Assembly (NCBI GenBank): GCA_910588375.1
Contig: CAJUQA010000008.1
Location: 48,787-112,786, forward strand
DNA length: 64,000 bases
Direction of reading: 5' to 3'
Source of the DNA: an uncultured Odoribacter sp.
GTDB taxonomy: Bacteria > Bacteroidota > Bacteroidia > Bacteroidales > Marinifilaceae
Part shown: piece by piece, positions 8,859 to 17,415 of the stretch
How the letters are laid out: each line of letters starts with the position of its first letter
Position numbering within the stretch: position 1 is the first letter of the stretch
Notes under the pieces: model-generated
The model's input: only the letters and a program-made list of their open reading frames with translations
What the model was told of the DNA's origin: nothing
The model's database searches: none
Translations under genes and position numbers: made by a program

Positions 8859-10223
8859 CTAAAGGGTGGAAAACTTTCTTTTGGGGTGAGTAATATAATA
8901 AAAACGACAGCATAGCATAAATCCGGTGGCTGTCAGACCGATAGGGTAGCCTATCCAGATTCCCGTGATACCTCCCTCAAAGAAAAAACCGTTCAAATAG
9001 CATACGGGCATAGCAATAAGGAAATAACCGATAAAAGAAATAACGGCCATGGAAATGACATCCCCCATGCCTCTCAACGCATTCGCGAACGTGATCTGTA
9101 AAGAATCTCCGAACTGGAAAGCAACCAGGATATAGATTAATACCGAAACAATTTGCAGTACCTCTTCCGAAGTAGTGAAAAGTGCTCCGATACTATTTCT
9201 GAAAATCAGGAAAATAGAGGATGCCGTTAAGGCCAGGCACAAAATCAGGTGAAAACCGGCAGCTGTCGTTTTCCGGACATTGATAAGATCGCCCTGTCCG
9301 TAATAATTGCTCACCCGGACGGAGATAGCGGCTCCGACACCGTAATAAATCATAAAGCCTAAAGTGGAAATGGCCACAACCACCTGATGGGCGGCCAGGG
9401 CAATACTGCCCAGCCATCCGATCATGACGCCCGTAATACTGAACAATGCTGTTTCCAGTCCCATCTGAATACCGATCATCCATCCCATTTTATTCAAAGA
9501 CAAAATATCCGGACGATTATAGCGGCTGCGCTTATAACCCACCAGATAGCGGCGGTAATACAAACGGTGGTAAAAAAGAAAGGCAAAAGCAATGAGCATC
9601 ACCATTCTTGACACCAGAGTCGAAATACCTGCCCCGACAACACCCAGTGCGGGAAATCCCAATTTGCCGTAAATCAGGACATAGTTGCCGATGATATTCA
9701 ATACATTGGCGGAAATCATGATATACATGGGGGTAACAGTATCGGTGATGCCGTCCGCAAACTGCTTGAACGAGTTGAAAAGCATGACGAAAATCAGGGA
9801 CGCCAGATGCAGCAGAAAATAAGGACGGATAAGGGGCAATAATTCCTCCGGTTGCCCCATCTTGTCCACGTTCAGATAAAGAACCCCCATCAACAGGGAA
9901 AGCAACACTCCCATACATCCGTTTACCAACAGACTGTTGCGTAAAAGTTGTCCGATTTTGAACTTGTCCCGTCGTCCGAAAAACTGTCCGACAAGCGGTG
10001 TCAAACCATAGGAAAAACCGAGACCGAAAAGAATAGGGATATTGAAAACGCTATTGACGAAAGAAGCTGCCGCTAAATCGAAAGTCCCGTATCGCCCTAC
10101 CATAATGTTGTCGGCCAATCCCACGATGACAATGCCCAGCTGTCCCACGACAATCGGACCGCCGAGCTGAATCAGCGCTTTATAATGTTTTTTGTAACGA
10201 CTCCAAAATTTCATATCCATCAT
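8859..10223 (-). CDS. MATE family multidrug/cation efflux transporter
   Basis: A 454-residue polytopic protein with about 12 hydrophobic segments in two homologous halves. It starts with the usual MATE entry PIVVGQLGIVIVGLADNIMVG. Such pumps export cationic drugs or metabolites using Na+ or H+ gradients. In-frame ATGs at 10223 and 10214 are both possible; MKFWSRYKKHYKALI from 10214 looks most like the family. A -7 box on the minus strand at 10244-10251 suits either. The PseB-like gene follows 4 bp downstream, so the two share a transcript. Confidence 0.92.
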   Translation of the reverse strand: MMDMKFWSRYKKHYKALIQLGGPIVVGQLGIVIVGLADNIMVGRYGTFDLAAASFVNSVFNIPILFGLGFSYGLTPLVGQFFGRRDKFKIGQLLRNSLLVNGCMGVLLSLLMGVLYLNVDKMGQPEELLPLIRPYFLLHLASLIFVMLFNSFKQFADGITDTVTPMYIMISANVLNIIGNYVLIYGKLGFPALGVVGAGISTLVSRMVMLIAFAFLFYHRLYYRRYLVGYKRSRYNRPDILSLNKMGWMIGIQMGLETALFSITGVMIGWLGSIALAAHQVVVAISTLGFMIYYGVGAAISVRVSNYYGQGDLINVRKTTAAGFHLILCLALTASSIFLIFRNSIGALFTTSEEVLQIVSVLIYILVAFQFGDSLQITFANALRGMGDVISMAVISFIGYFLIAMPVCYLNGFFFEGGITGIWIGYPIGLTATGFMLCCRFYYITHPKRKFSTL

Positions 10224-10243
10224 GTACGAGCAAATTGAGTGCG

Positions 10244-10251
10244 CAAATTTA
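10244..10251 (-). promoter_or_regulatory. Putative -7 promoter box for the MATE/PseB-like operon
   Basis: The minus strand reads TAAATTTG, matching TAnnTTTG, 21 bp upstream of the ATG at 10223. No -33 element is evident. Confidence 0.45.
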
Positions 10252-10332
10252 TAAAAAGTCCGGCAAATTTTAGAGTTTGAGATGAAGCCGGTTTTGCACT
10301 TTTGAGTACTGATATTTTGGGGTAATGCGTCT

Positions 10333-10340
10333 TATTTTTG
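10333..10340 (+). promoter_or_regulatory. Putative -7 promoter box for the 10.4-14.7 kb gene run
   Basis: TATTTTTG fits TAnnTTTG. Transcription would start near 10347, which argues against TTG 10338 and leaves almost no leader for ATG 10350, favouring ATG 10371. Confidence 0.5.
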
Positions 10341-10370
10341 TCCCGTTATATGATTAAAGATAGAAAAGAT

Positions 10371-11201
10371 ATGGTGACAGACTTCAGGACGAATACGGTT
10401 TTCTTTTCAGCTTGGCTAACAAGGCTGAAATGTTGGCAAGAGATTCAATTTGCCTTGGAACAATCACATATTCCTTATGGTCTATTGACGGATACGCGGG
10501 ATTATTGGGTGCGTGATTTTATGCCGATACAGTTAAGTCCCGTTTCTTATTTGCAATATGTTTATGACCCGGACTATTTGCGCGGTTCAGTCGTTTATCG
10601 GACAGATGGGGCAATGTGTTTTGAAAAGTTGGGTTTTTCAAATGTAAAGGTAATAAAGAAGACGGATATTATTTTGGATGGTGGTAATGTCATCAAGTGT
10701 GATGATTCGGTCATTATGACGGATAAGGTATTCCGTGAGAATAGGAACTATGACAAAATCACGTTGATAAATAAATTGGAACGGTGTTTCGGGGTGGAAT
10801 TGGTGGTGATTCCTTGGGATTGCAACGAGCGGTACGGTCACGCGGACGGTATGGTACGTTATCTCGGTGACGGGTGTGTTTTGCTATCGAATTATGGGGA
10901 TATTGACCCCACTTTTGCAGAGAAATTGCTGAGGATTTTATCTCGCAGATACGAAGTGACGGAATTGCGTTTTTCGGTGAAAAAGCCTTCCCCGTACAAT
11001 TGGGCGTATATCAATTATTTGCAGGTGGGCAAGGCTGTCCTGCTTCCCAAATTGGACGTAGAGGAGGACGAGTTGGCGTATGAGCAGTTCCATGCTCTTT
11101 TTCCACAAGCTTTTGTTTGTCAGGTGGGCGTGGGCTCATTGGTACGTCGAGGAGGAGTATTAAATTGTGTGTCTTGGACGATATATAATCAGTTGAATTA
11201 A
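10371..11201 (+). CDS. Agmatine deiminase / peptidylarginine-deiminase-like (PAD_porph) protein
   Basis: A guanidino-group-modifying enzyme fold of about 276 residues, shorter than the usual 340-370. Key blocks are WVRDFMP with the first catalytic Asp, ILDGGN, ERYGHADGM with the His-Ala-Asp pair, and GGVLNCVSW with the nucleophilic Cys near the C-terminus. All catalytic residues expected for the agmatine deiminase/PAD family are visible. The substrate (agmatine, free arginine derivative or a protein) cannot be told. ATG 10350 is an alternative start. The next gene, an HD hydrolase, begins 13 bp downstream. This is the first gene of a co-directional accessory run. Confidence 0.8.
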   Translation: MVTDFRTNTVFFSAWLTRLKCWQEIQFALEQSHIPYGLLTDTRDYWVRDFMPIQLSPVSYLQYVYDPDYLRGSVVYRTDGAMCFEKLGFSNVKVIKKTDIILDGGNVIKCDDSVIMTDKVFRENRNYDKITLINKLERCFGVELVVIPWDCNERYGHADGMVRYLGDGCVLLSNYGDIDPTFAEKLLRILSRRYEVTELRFSVKKPSPYNWAYINYLQVGKAVLLPKLDVEEDELAYEQFHALFPQAFVCQVGVGSLVRRGGVLNCVSWTIYNQLN

Positions 11202-11214
11202 AAATGAATAAATA

Positions 11215-12207
11215 ATGGGAGTTATTGATTCAGAAAGAGTAAAGCATGCGGTTTATAACCGGATAGATTTTGAACTTCCGGAAGAGGTCTGGGAGGAAAT
11301 AAGTGAAGCTTTCGGTGTTTGTTGGAATGAGGTTATTGGATTTGGCAATGAGGTTGACAGAATGGAAGTTATCAATTATGTTTCTGATTGGCTGCGGAAG
11401 CGGAAGATTGTGATCTTGGAGAGTCGGCTCACCCGTATTTTGGACATTATGTTTGAATGTATCAGAATGATTGGGGGGTTTTGGGATGAATCGCAGCCTT
11501 TTTTGCCTAAACGGGTTACTCGCAGAAACGAGGATGTTCAGGAAGAGGAATACCCACGTAATCGTAGGAAAAAAAGTATTCGGGTACGGACGTTGTTGAA
11601 GATTGCATACGAGATGAATGAAAATTGGAGATGCGCTGAACCACAGTCTTCCTTGTGGAAATTGAAACGGCGAATAGAGGAAAGTAATTCGGGTGAATGT
11701 CAGGACGATAAAATCTGTTTGGCGTATGCAGCGGCGAGTTTGGCGAAAGAGTTGCACAAAGAACAGGTGGATAAAGCCGGCAAGGATTATTTTGAGGGAC
11801 ATTTATTGACGGTCGGTTGCAATGGTCGTGATTGGAAGGAAAAAACCGTGGGATTCTTGCACGACGTACTCGAAGATACGGATTATACAAGCGAAGAAAT
11901 CATATTGACATTGATGAGAACTTTGAATGACTGGGAAGTTACGCTGACAGAGAGCGAACGGGAGGAAATAAAAGAAGCCCTTGAGCTGATGAATTCTCAC
12001 ACGGCTTCTAATCGGAAGGCTTATATAGAACGCTTCCGGGGGCATCGTTTGGCAATCCGGGTCAAGTTGAATGACCTCCGGCATAATATGGATATTTCCC
12101 GGATTTCTCACCCCAGTGAAGAGGATTTAGAGAGAGTGAAGAGGTATGAGAAAGAGTATGAAAGTTTACGGCAGATGTTGGGGGAAGCTGTTTTTGATAA
12201 AGAATAA
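11215..12207 (+). CDS. SpoT/MESH1-like HD-domain phosphohydrolase without a synthetase domain
   Basis: A 330-residue protein. The C-terminal half (about 150-330) carries the pattern of (p)ppGpp hydrolases: ELHKEQVDKAGKDYFEGH, the HD motif FLHDVLEDT, and VKLNDLRHNM (compare VKLADRLHN of SpoT). No nucleotide-synthetase or TGS domain is present. The first about 150 residues are charged and unrecognised. It is therefore a stand-alone alarmone-hydrolase-type enzyme, or another nucleotide pyrophosphohydrolase of the HD_4 group. It sits 13 bp after the deiminase gene and 25 bp before the first microprotein gene. Substrate is inference. Confidence 0.78.
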   Translation: MGVIDSERVKHAVYNRIDFELPEEVWEEISEAFGVCWNEVIGFGNEVDRMEVINYVSDWLRKRKIVILESRLTRILDIMFECIRMIGGFWDESQPFLPKRVTRRNEDVQEEEYPRNRRKKSIRVRTLLKIAYEMNENWRCAEPQSSLWKLKRRIEESNSGECQDDKICLAYAAASLAKELHKEQVDKAGKDYFEGHLLTVGCNGRDWKEKTVGFLHDVLEDTDYTSEEIILTLMRTLNDWEVTLTESEREEIKEALELMNSHTASNRKAYIERFRGHRLAIRVKLNDLRHNMDISRISHPSEEDLERVKRYEKEYESLRQMLGEAVFDKE

Positions 12208-12232
12208 ATAATAAATTTAACAAATAAAAACT

Positions 12233-12427
12233 ATGTTCAGTAAAAAACAATTAGAGGTGATAGAAAAGATAGCATCTATACCTTGGAAAGGACCTTCCAG
12301 ACCGAAATTATCTTTGGAAGAAATGATGAAACAATTCCAGAGAAACAATCCTCAAGGATTTCATCCACGAAAGGAGCAAAAAAGAAACAATGAATCATTA
12401 AAAAACAAACAAAGCAATGTTTACTAA
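12233..12427 (+). CDS. Small basic protein of unknown function, tandem copy 1
   Basis: A 64-residue protein, rich in Lys/Gln/Asn, with no membrane segment. The core runs from QLEVI through KIASIPWKGPSR to NNPQGFHPR. It is nearly identical to the 51-residue product of the following gene, so the segment is a tandem duplication of about 184 bp. The C-terminal tail beyond HPRKEQKR is unique to this copy because its frame continues into the start of copy 2. The two genes overlap by 11 bp in different frames, which suggests translational coupling. No function is recognised. The position behind an HD hydrolase gene is compatible with a small partner protein. Confidence 0.7.
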   Translation: MFSKKQLEVIEKIASIPWKGPSRPKLSLEEMMKQFQRNNPQGFHPRKEQKRNNESLKNKQSNVY

Positions 12428-12572
12428 AGCGCAATTAGAGGTAATAAACAAGATAGCATCTATACCTTGGAAAGGACCTTCCAGACTGAAATTATCTTTG
12501 GAAGAAATGACGAAACAATTCAAGGAAAACAATCCTCAAGGATTTCATCCAAGAAAAAAACAAAAGAAGTAG
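12417..12572 (+). CDS. Small basic protein of unknown function, tandem copy 2
   Basis: A 51-residue frame, ATG 12417 to TAG 12572. It shares the KIASIPWKGPSR, LKLSLEEM and NNPQGFHPR blocks with copy 1 and ends HPRKKQKK. Differences between the copies are mostly single-base and conservative at protein level, which supports selection on both as coding sequence. The ATG lies inside the last codons of copy 1. Function is unknown. Confidence 0.65.
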   Translation: MFTKAQLEVINKIASIPWKGPSRLKLSLEEMTKQFKENNPQGFHPRKKQKK

Positions 12573-12591
12573 AATACGTAAATGTCATAAA

Positions 12592-12843
12592 ATGATAGTA
12601 CCAATAGCAGTCCGTTGTTTATATTACAAGGCAGTTACACCAAATTTTAGGATTCTTTGTCTTGACGAAAAAAACTGGAGGAAATGGCTCTGGGGTAATA
12701 ACAGTGAACGAATCCAAATCTATGAAAAGATAATTGGTCATACGGCGGATATCCGGGAAATTACTTGGATTTATCTTCGCCTATCTGAAGAACAGAAACA
12801 AGAACTGATATCTGTCCTAAATAGCAATGTGTGTAAAGAGTGA
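12592..12843 (+). CDS. Hypothetical protein, 83 aa
   Basis: A soluble 83-residue protein with a tryptophan-rich stretch (WRKWLWGN, about 29-36) and a helical C-terminal end (SEEQKQELISVL). I recognise no family. It begins 19 bp after microprotein copy 2 on the same strand and is followed after 53 bp by another unknown protein, so it is likely part of the same transcript. It could be a small partner protein of one of the neighbouring enzymes, but nothing in the sequence shows this. Confidence 0.55.
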   Translation: MIVPIAVRCLYYKAVTPNFRILCLDEKNWRKWLWGNNSERIQIYEKIIGHTADIREITWIYLRLSEEQKQELISVLNSNVCKE

Positions 12844-12896
12844 AAGTTGTAAATCATACAAATTCTCGTTTACTTTACAAGCAAAATGGATAATAT

Positions 12897-13565
12897 ATGG
12901 AAACAAAGAAAGAATTACGGGACTTGCTCCGGATAAAGGCTGAGGAGGATGTGAAAAAGCAGTTTGAAGAGATTGCAGATATGTTGTTTCAGGATTTTCA
13001 TATCGAAAAGGAGGGCGTGCGTTATGATTTTCTGGAAATAGAGTTTTATTTTTATAGTAAAGAGCATCCGGATTTTATGACTTATCCTCGAAATACAAAA
13101 GCCGGTGAATGGTTTTTCCATATGAGCGGGGTTGATATTTCATTTGAAAGTAAAAAGGAAGAACGTGAGGGGAAAGAGGTTGCAATCTTGGGTGGTGGCA
13201 TTTTGGTGCGTAGTATTTTGAAAGAAGGAGAAAAAACGCCCATAACTGGACCTTATAAATGTGTGGATGAGTTATTTGATAAGTTCGATGCGTTTGGTGA
13301 TGATTTGGAGAATTTTCCAAGACTCAAGCCGAATGAGAAAAAAGATAAATATAAGCCTAAACCTTGTGTTCGTTGGATACCACCTTTTACTGGAAAGCCG
13401 GATAAGGAAAAAGTAGAGAGGAAAGAAAAAGCATTATCGGAACGATATTCGGAATTTGAAAGTAAGAAGAGTGAATTTGAAGAACTTGTAAAAAGGGAAT
13501 ACCGATATTATAGAGCTGATTTTAAATCAAAGTCGATAAAAAATTATCCAGCAATGCCTAAGTGA
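12897..13565 (+). CDS. Conserved-looking protein of unknown function, 222 aa
   Basis: The N-terminal two thirds look folded: a helical start, an acidic beta section with EIEFYFY, then YPRNTKAGEWFFHMSGVD, GGGILVRSILKEG and GPYKCVDELFDKF. The last about 60 residues are highly charged and probably helical (DKEKVERKEKALSERYSEF). The order of a basic/aromatic block followed by a G-G-x-L-x-R strand is faintly like the 3-methyladenine-DNA-glycosylase (AAG/MPG) fold, but this is a weak impression and no function is assigned. It is 53 bp downstream of the 83-residue gene and 131 bp upstream of the ADP-ribosylglycohydrolase gene. Confidence 0.65.
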   Translation: METKKELRDLLRIKAEEDVKKQFEEIADMLFQDFHIEKEGVRYDFLEIEFYFYSKEHPDFMTYPRNTKAGEWFFHMSGVDISFESKKEEREGKEVAILGGGILVRSILKEGEKTPITGPYKCVDELFDKFDAFGDDLENFPRLKPNEKKDKYKPKPCVRWIPPFTGKPDKEKVERKEKALSERYSEFESKKSEFEELVKREYRYYRADFKSKSIKNYPAMPK

Positions 13566-13696
13566 GGTCGTTTGTCCTTGGTATTTGAACGGAATGTTTT
13601 TTAGTGTAGAATAATTTTACACGAATTAGTAATTATTGTGTATTATAGAAATACGTATATAGGAAACATCCACTAATCTACAAACAATATCATACC

Positions 13697-14734
13697 TTGT
13701 TAGAAAATCTATTTAAATACTTTTCAAAAGAAAAAAAGAATCAGGCTTTCCAACCTCAATATAGAACTAATTATTATGGGCAAAGGAACCAACAGCTTGC
13801 AAAAGATATTTTGTTAGGAACTGCTATTGGTGATGCCCTTGGTTTTCCAGTACAATTCATACCTAGAGAAACAGTACAACAAAATCCTGTCTTAGGCATG
13901 GGGAAGTGCAGGACATTTGAATCTTCTGCCGGAATATGGTCTGACGATACATCACTGTCTCTCTGTTTAGCTGATTCACTATGTAATGGGTACAATCTTC
14001 ACGATATAGCTAATAAATTCATTGCGTGGTTGTTTGAGGGTTTGTGGACACCCAACAACAGAGCCTTTGACATTGGCAGGACAACCATGCGTGCCATTAG
14101 CAATTTGAGAAATGGAGTAGAACCTAAATTGGCAGGTCTTGATAGAGATAAAGATAATGGTAATGGCTCTATTATGAGAATACTCCCCCTTATTCCATAC
14201 ATTTATGGATTAATAGAGGAACAACAAATACAAATCATTTCGGAAGTGTCTTCATTAACACACAGACATCCCAGAAGTATTTTGGCTTGTATATTCTTAT
14301 GTAAATTTGCGATGCAGTATCTAGATGTACATGATATTCCGACTGCATTAAGCAATACTCGAAAAGAAGTTAGAAATTTATTAGTTCAGGATAAATTTAA
14401 AAATGAAAATAGTTATTTTGATAGACTTATCAACCTGACTTACGAACAATTCAGGAATATAGCAGAGGATGATATAAAATCAACAGGATACGTGATTGAT
14501 ACTCTTGAAGCTGCTCTTTGGAGTATTTTCAATAACAATAATTTTAAAGATAGTGTTTTATGTGCCGTAAATTTAGGACACGATGCAGATACTGTAGGGG
14601 CAATTACAGGAGCATTGGCAGGAATTATTTATGGATATGATTCTATCCCTGAGGAATGGCTCAGTATACTGGTAAAAAAAGACGATATCATTAAATTGGC
14701 TAATAAGTTGGATTCTACAAGGAATAAAATATAG
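13697..14734 (+). CDS. ADP-ribosylglycohydrolase (ARH/DraG) family protein
   Basis: A 345-residue all-helical DraG-type hydrolase that removes ADP-ribose from modified substrates. Metal-site motifs are present: GTAIGDALGFPVQ near the start, SDDTSLSL (the SDDT box, about residue 77), NGNGSIMRILPL, and GHDADTVGAITGALAG near the C-terminus. No ATG precedes the first motif in frame, so TTG 13697 (LENLFKYFSKE) is the best start. The coding sequence is clearly richer in A/T than the housekeeping genes around it. No ADP-ribosyltransferase gene is visible nearby, so the target of de-modification is unknown. It closes the co-directional accessory run. Confidence 0.88.
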   Translation: MLENLFKYFSKEKKNQAFQPQYRTNYYGQRNQQLAKDILLGTAIGDALGFPVQFIPRETVQQNPVLGMGKCRTFESSAGIWSDDTSLSLCLADSLCNGYNLHDIANKFIAWLFEGLWTPNNRAFDIGRTTMRAISNLRNGVEPKLAGLDRDKDNGNGSIMRILPLIPYIYGLIEEQQIQIISEVSSLTHRHPRSILACIFLCKFAMQYLDVHDIPTALSNTRKEVRNLLVQDKFKNENSYFDRLINLTYEQFRNIAEDDIKSTGYVIDTLEAALWSIFNNNNFKDSVLCAVNLGHDADTVGAITGALAGIIYGYDSIPEEWLSILVKKDDIIKLANKLDSTRNKI

Positions 14735-14867
14735 TATAAGCTTTACCTCAAAGGTGAACTATTTTGATAAAAATATTCACGTTTACAATTGAAATATTTT
14801 AACACGACGGTGCACTGTCTTGAGTGGAATAATATGCTTAATTTGGTGAAGAAATACTGAAATACAG

Positions 14868-15776
14868 TTATATATATCTAACTTTTATCGGTAACCACAC
14901 TTCTGTCAGCAATTTGTCCGTAGGTGTATCTGTCAGGCTGTTCAGATAGCGTTCAAGAATAAAACCTTCTCCCAACAGATAGTTTGGGGGAAGGTTTTTT
15001 AGTATGGCGTCGTAGAATTCGTCTAAAAGGGTGTAACTTCCTTTGTGACAATATACGGCGTAAAGTTGTCGGGGAAGTATCATACTTTTTATATGGCTTG
15101 TCAAATGGGACTTTACGGGTGTATTGATAGACAGGCAGGCGTAAAAGCGACATTTGTCCGGATTTGTGACAAGCGTATCGTCATAGCAGATGCCCCAATA
15201 TTCTTCTTCGTCCGGCAATAGGTTATGACTGGCGGCGTATTGATATAAGGTGTCCCAAGTAGCAGCTTCAAAAGCGGAAGTGTTGGTAAGTTCGTAGCTT
15301 ACAATGCGGGGAAAAAACAACAGCGGTTTTTCATTGATTTCCTGAATGAAGTATGTAAGGTTGAAGGAATGTTTTGGACTGGACGGCATTGTATGGAGGA
15401 GTAAGGACGCTTGTTTGGATTGGGTGGGAGTCTGTCCGAAATATTTCTTGAAAGCGTTGTAGAACGCTGTAACGTTTGCAAAACCGATGTGTTCCGCTAT
15501 CTTTCGGTTTGTATAATTGCCGGATTTCAACAAGCTCCACGCATATTCCAGTCGGAGACGGTTGATGTATTGGTGCAGGTGTTCGCCCGTGTACGATTTG
15601 AACACGATGTGCAGGTTGCGTATAGATATGGCGGATAGCTTTGAGAGCTTGCTTATGCTGGTTTGTTGATTGAATGAATCAGAAAGTTCGCAACTCCAGT
15701 CGTGTTGTATCATCAGATTGATATGGTGCAGAATGGCATCAATCTGCGGGCGGTATTGTTCGTTTCTGGTGTTCAT
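14868..15776 (-). CDS. AraC-family regulator with C-terminal GyrI-like effector domain
   Basis: A 302-residue transcription factor with the DNA-binding domain first. Residues about 10-115 contain two helix-turn-helix motifs (SISKLSKLSAISIRNLHIVF; NRKIAEHIGFANVTAFYNAFKKYFGQTP). Residues about 145-300 form a GyrI-like/SOUL-type small-molecule-binding domain (ending LLTEVWLPI). This AraC-GyrI layout is typical of Rob/MarA-like regulators that sense drugs or lipophilic ligands. It is divergently oriented to the S37 peptidase gene across about 300 bp. It has no partner gene on its own strand, so its target is unclear. Confidence 0.9.
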   Translation of the reverse strand: MNTRNEQYRPQIDAILHHINLMIQHDWSCELSDSFNQQTSISKLSKLSAISIRNLHIVFKSYTGEHLHQYINRLRLEYAWSLLKSGNYTNRKIAEHIGFANVTAFYNAFKKYFGQTPTQSKQASLLLHTMPSSPKHSFNLTYFIQEINEKPLLFFPRIVSYELTNTSAFEAATWDTLYQYAASHNLLPDEEEYWGICYDDTLVTNPDKCRFYACLSINTPVKSHLTSHIKSMILPRQLYAVYCHKGSYTLLDEFYDAILKNLPPNYLLGEGFILERYLNSLTDTPTDKLLTEVWLPIKVRYI

Positions 15777-16073
15777 ACTATTTTGTTCCTTCCGTTTTCT
15801 GGTGTTTCGCTACTGTGGTTTTTCTTGAATGAAAGCAATTGTGTTAATAGTCACTCATATATGCAAATATATAAAAATCCTGCGGTTATCTAATGGGCTT
15901 GAAGGGGATAGCTTGGATAAGGCGAAAAGTTTCGGGGCGTCGATGTCCGTTTGGCAGGATTTCCCGTTTGAAGCAGGTAATTTCAGTGGTACGATTTTAT
16001 CGTATAGCTGACTTCTTTCCTTTGTCCGCATTTTTTTCTACCTTGCAGTCGAAACGGAAAATGTTTTTGGATT
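15777..16073. other. Divergent intergenic region, no gene seen
   Basis: About 300 bp between the AraC-type regulator (-) and the S37 peptidase (+). It must hold both promoters. Near the peptidase a partial box TACCTTGC lies at about 16042, one base off consensus. Short open frames here have no family features. Confidence 0.4.
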
Positions 16074-17402
16074 ATGAAAAGATATTTGGGTCTATTGGTT
16101 GTTTTATGCCTGTTTGCAGGGAGTGTGTTTGCCGGTGACGGAGTGTTGGAAAAACTGGAACGGATACCGCAAGTTAGTGATGTGAAGGAGAAGAAGGTGG
16201 AGCCTTTCGGAGAATATTATGAATTTTGGTACGAGCAACCGCTCGATCATGAAAACCCTTCAGCCGGAACATTCAAACAGAGAGTGTTGTTGGGACATAA
16301 AAAGGAAACGGCTCCTGTTATTGTGGAACTGGAAGGATACGGTATCTGGACGGAAGAAGAAGGAGAGCTGGCCGGACTGCTGAAAGGAAATCAGTTGACG
16401 ATAGAGCACCGTTTTTTTGAAAAAAGTGTCCCGGCCGGTGAAATCCCTTGGGAATATCTTACGATTAAACAGGCGGCGGCCGATCAGCATGCCATCATTC
16501 AGACCTTGAAAGAACGACTCTACCCCCGGTCGAAATGGCTTACCACAGGGATAAGCAAAGGGGGGCAGACCACCATCTTCCACCGCTATTTTTATCCCGA
16601 TGATGCCGATGTGAGCGTACCCTATGTGGCTCCTCTGAATTTCAAATATGCCGATCCCCGTATAGAGCGTTTCCTGAACAAGGCGGGGGGCAATAAAAAA
16701 GAATGGGGAAACTTCTTCTTCGGAAATGGGGATGCTCAGAAAAATTGCCTGTACAGCGTCCGCGATTTTCAGTTATTATGCTTCAACCGCTTTAACGATT
16801 TATTGCCTCTGTTCGAAGGTTATGCGGCGGAAAAGGGCTACACTTATGCCAAAGCGGGTGGTGTGAAACGGGCCTTGGAACTGGTGATTCTCGAATTCCA
16901 GTTTTCTTTCTGGCAATGGGGACATGAATGCGGCAACATTCCGGAAGAAGAAGATGAGCTCGATATGATATTCGAGTATCTGGTAAAAGTTTCCTCCCCC
17001 TCCTTTTTTGATGATGCGGAAATCCGGAAAATGTATCCATTCTTTTATGCGGCGGCCACCGAAATCGGTATGTACGAATACAATATACATCCATTCCGGA
17101 AATACATAGAAGAAAAAGAAAATATCAACTTTGATTTTGCATTCCCGGAAGGTGCGGAACGAAAACCCTTCAACGAAGAACAGATGCAGGCGATTAACCT
17201 GTGGCTACAGACCGATGCCGAAAAAATCCTCTTCATTTATGGCGGAAAAGACCCATGGAGTGCGACAGCCGTGGATCTGAAAAAAAACGATAAATGCAGT
17301 AAATACATTCGGGGGGATATGGGACATCAATGCCGCATCGCCCACTTTGAGGAGATCACGAAAGTGGATATCATGGAGACATTGAAAGACTGGATGAAAT
17401 AA
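16074..17402 (+). CDS. Exported serine peptidase, S37 (PS-10) family
   Basis: A 442-residue secreted hydrolase. It has a signal peptide (MKRYLGLLVVLCLFAGSVFA) and an alpha/beta-hydrolase fold with the nucleophile in GISKGGQ (about residue 160), the acid in GGKDPWSA, and the His in GDMGHQCR near the C-terminus. The WYEQPLDHENP start of the mature part and the IEHRFF block are typical of S28/S37 tripeptidyl-aminopeptidase-like enzymes. It probably trims oligopeptides in the periplasm or on the surface. It stands alone on its strand. A convergent Kdo-transferase gene ends 13 bp downstream. Confidence 0.88.
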   Translation: MKRYLGLLVVLCLFAGSVFAGDGVLEKLERIPQVSDVKEKKVEPFGEYYEFWYEQPLDHENPSAGTFKQRVLLGHKKETAPVIVELEGYGIWTEEEGELAGLLKGNQLTIEHRFFEKSVPAGEIPWEYLTIKQAAADQHAIIQTLKERLYPRSKWLTTGISKGGQTTIFHRYFYPDDADVSVPYVAPLNFKYADPRIERFLNKAGGNKKEWGNFFFGNGDAQKNCLYSVRDFQLLCFNRFNDLLPLFEGYAAEKGYTYAKAGGVKRALELVILEFQFSFWQWGHECGNIPEEEDELDMIFEYLVKVSSPSFFDDAEIRKMYPFFYAAATEIGMYEYNIHPFRKYIEEKENINFDFAFPEGAERKPFNEEQMQAINLWLQTDAEKILFIYGGKDPWSATAVDLKKNDKCSKYIRGDMGHQCRIAHFEEITKVDIMETLKDWMK

Positions 17403-17415
17403 TCCGGGAAAGAAA

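Noticed and set aside
10338..10370. TTG 10338 or ATG 10350 as start of the deiminase gene
   Set aside because: TTG 10338 lies inside the -7 box at 10333-10340 and ATG 10350 would have almost no leader; ATG 10371 fits better.
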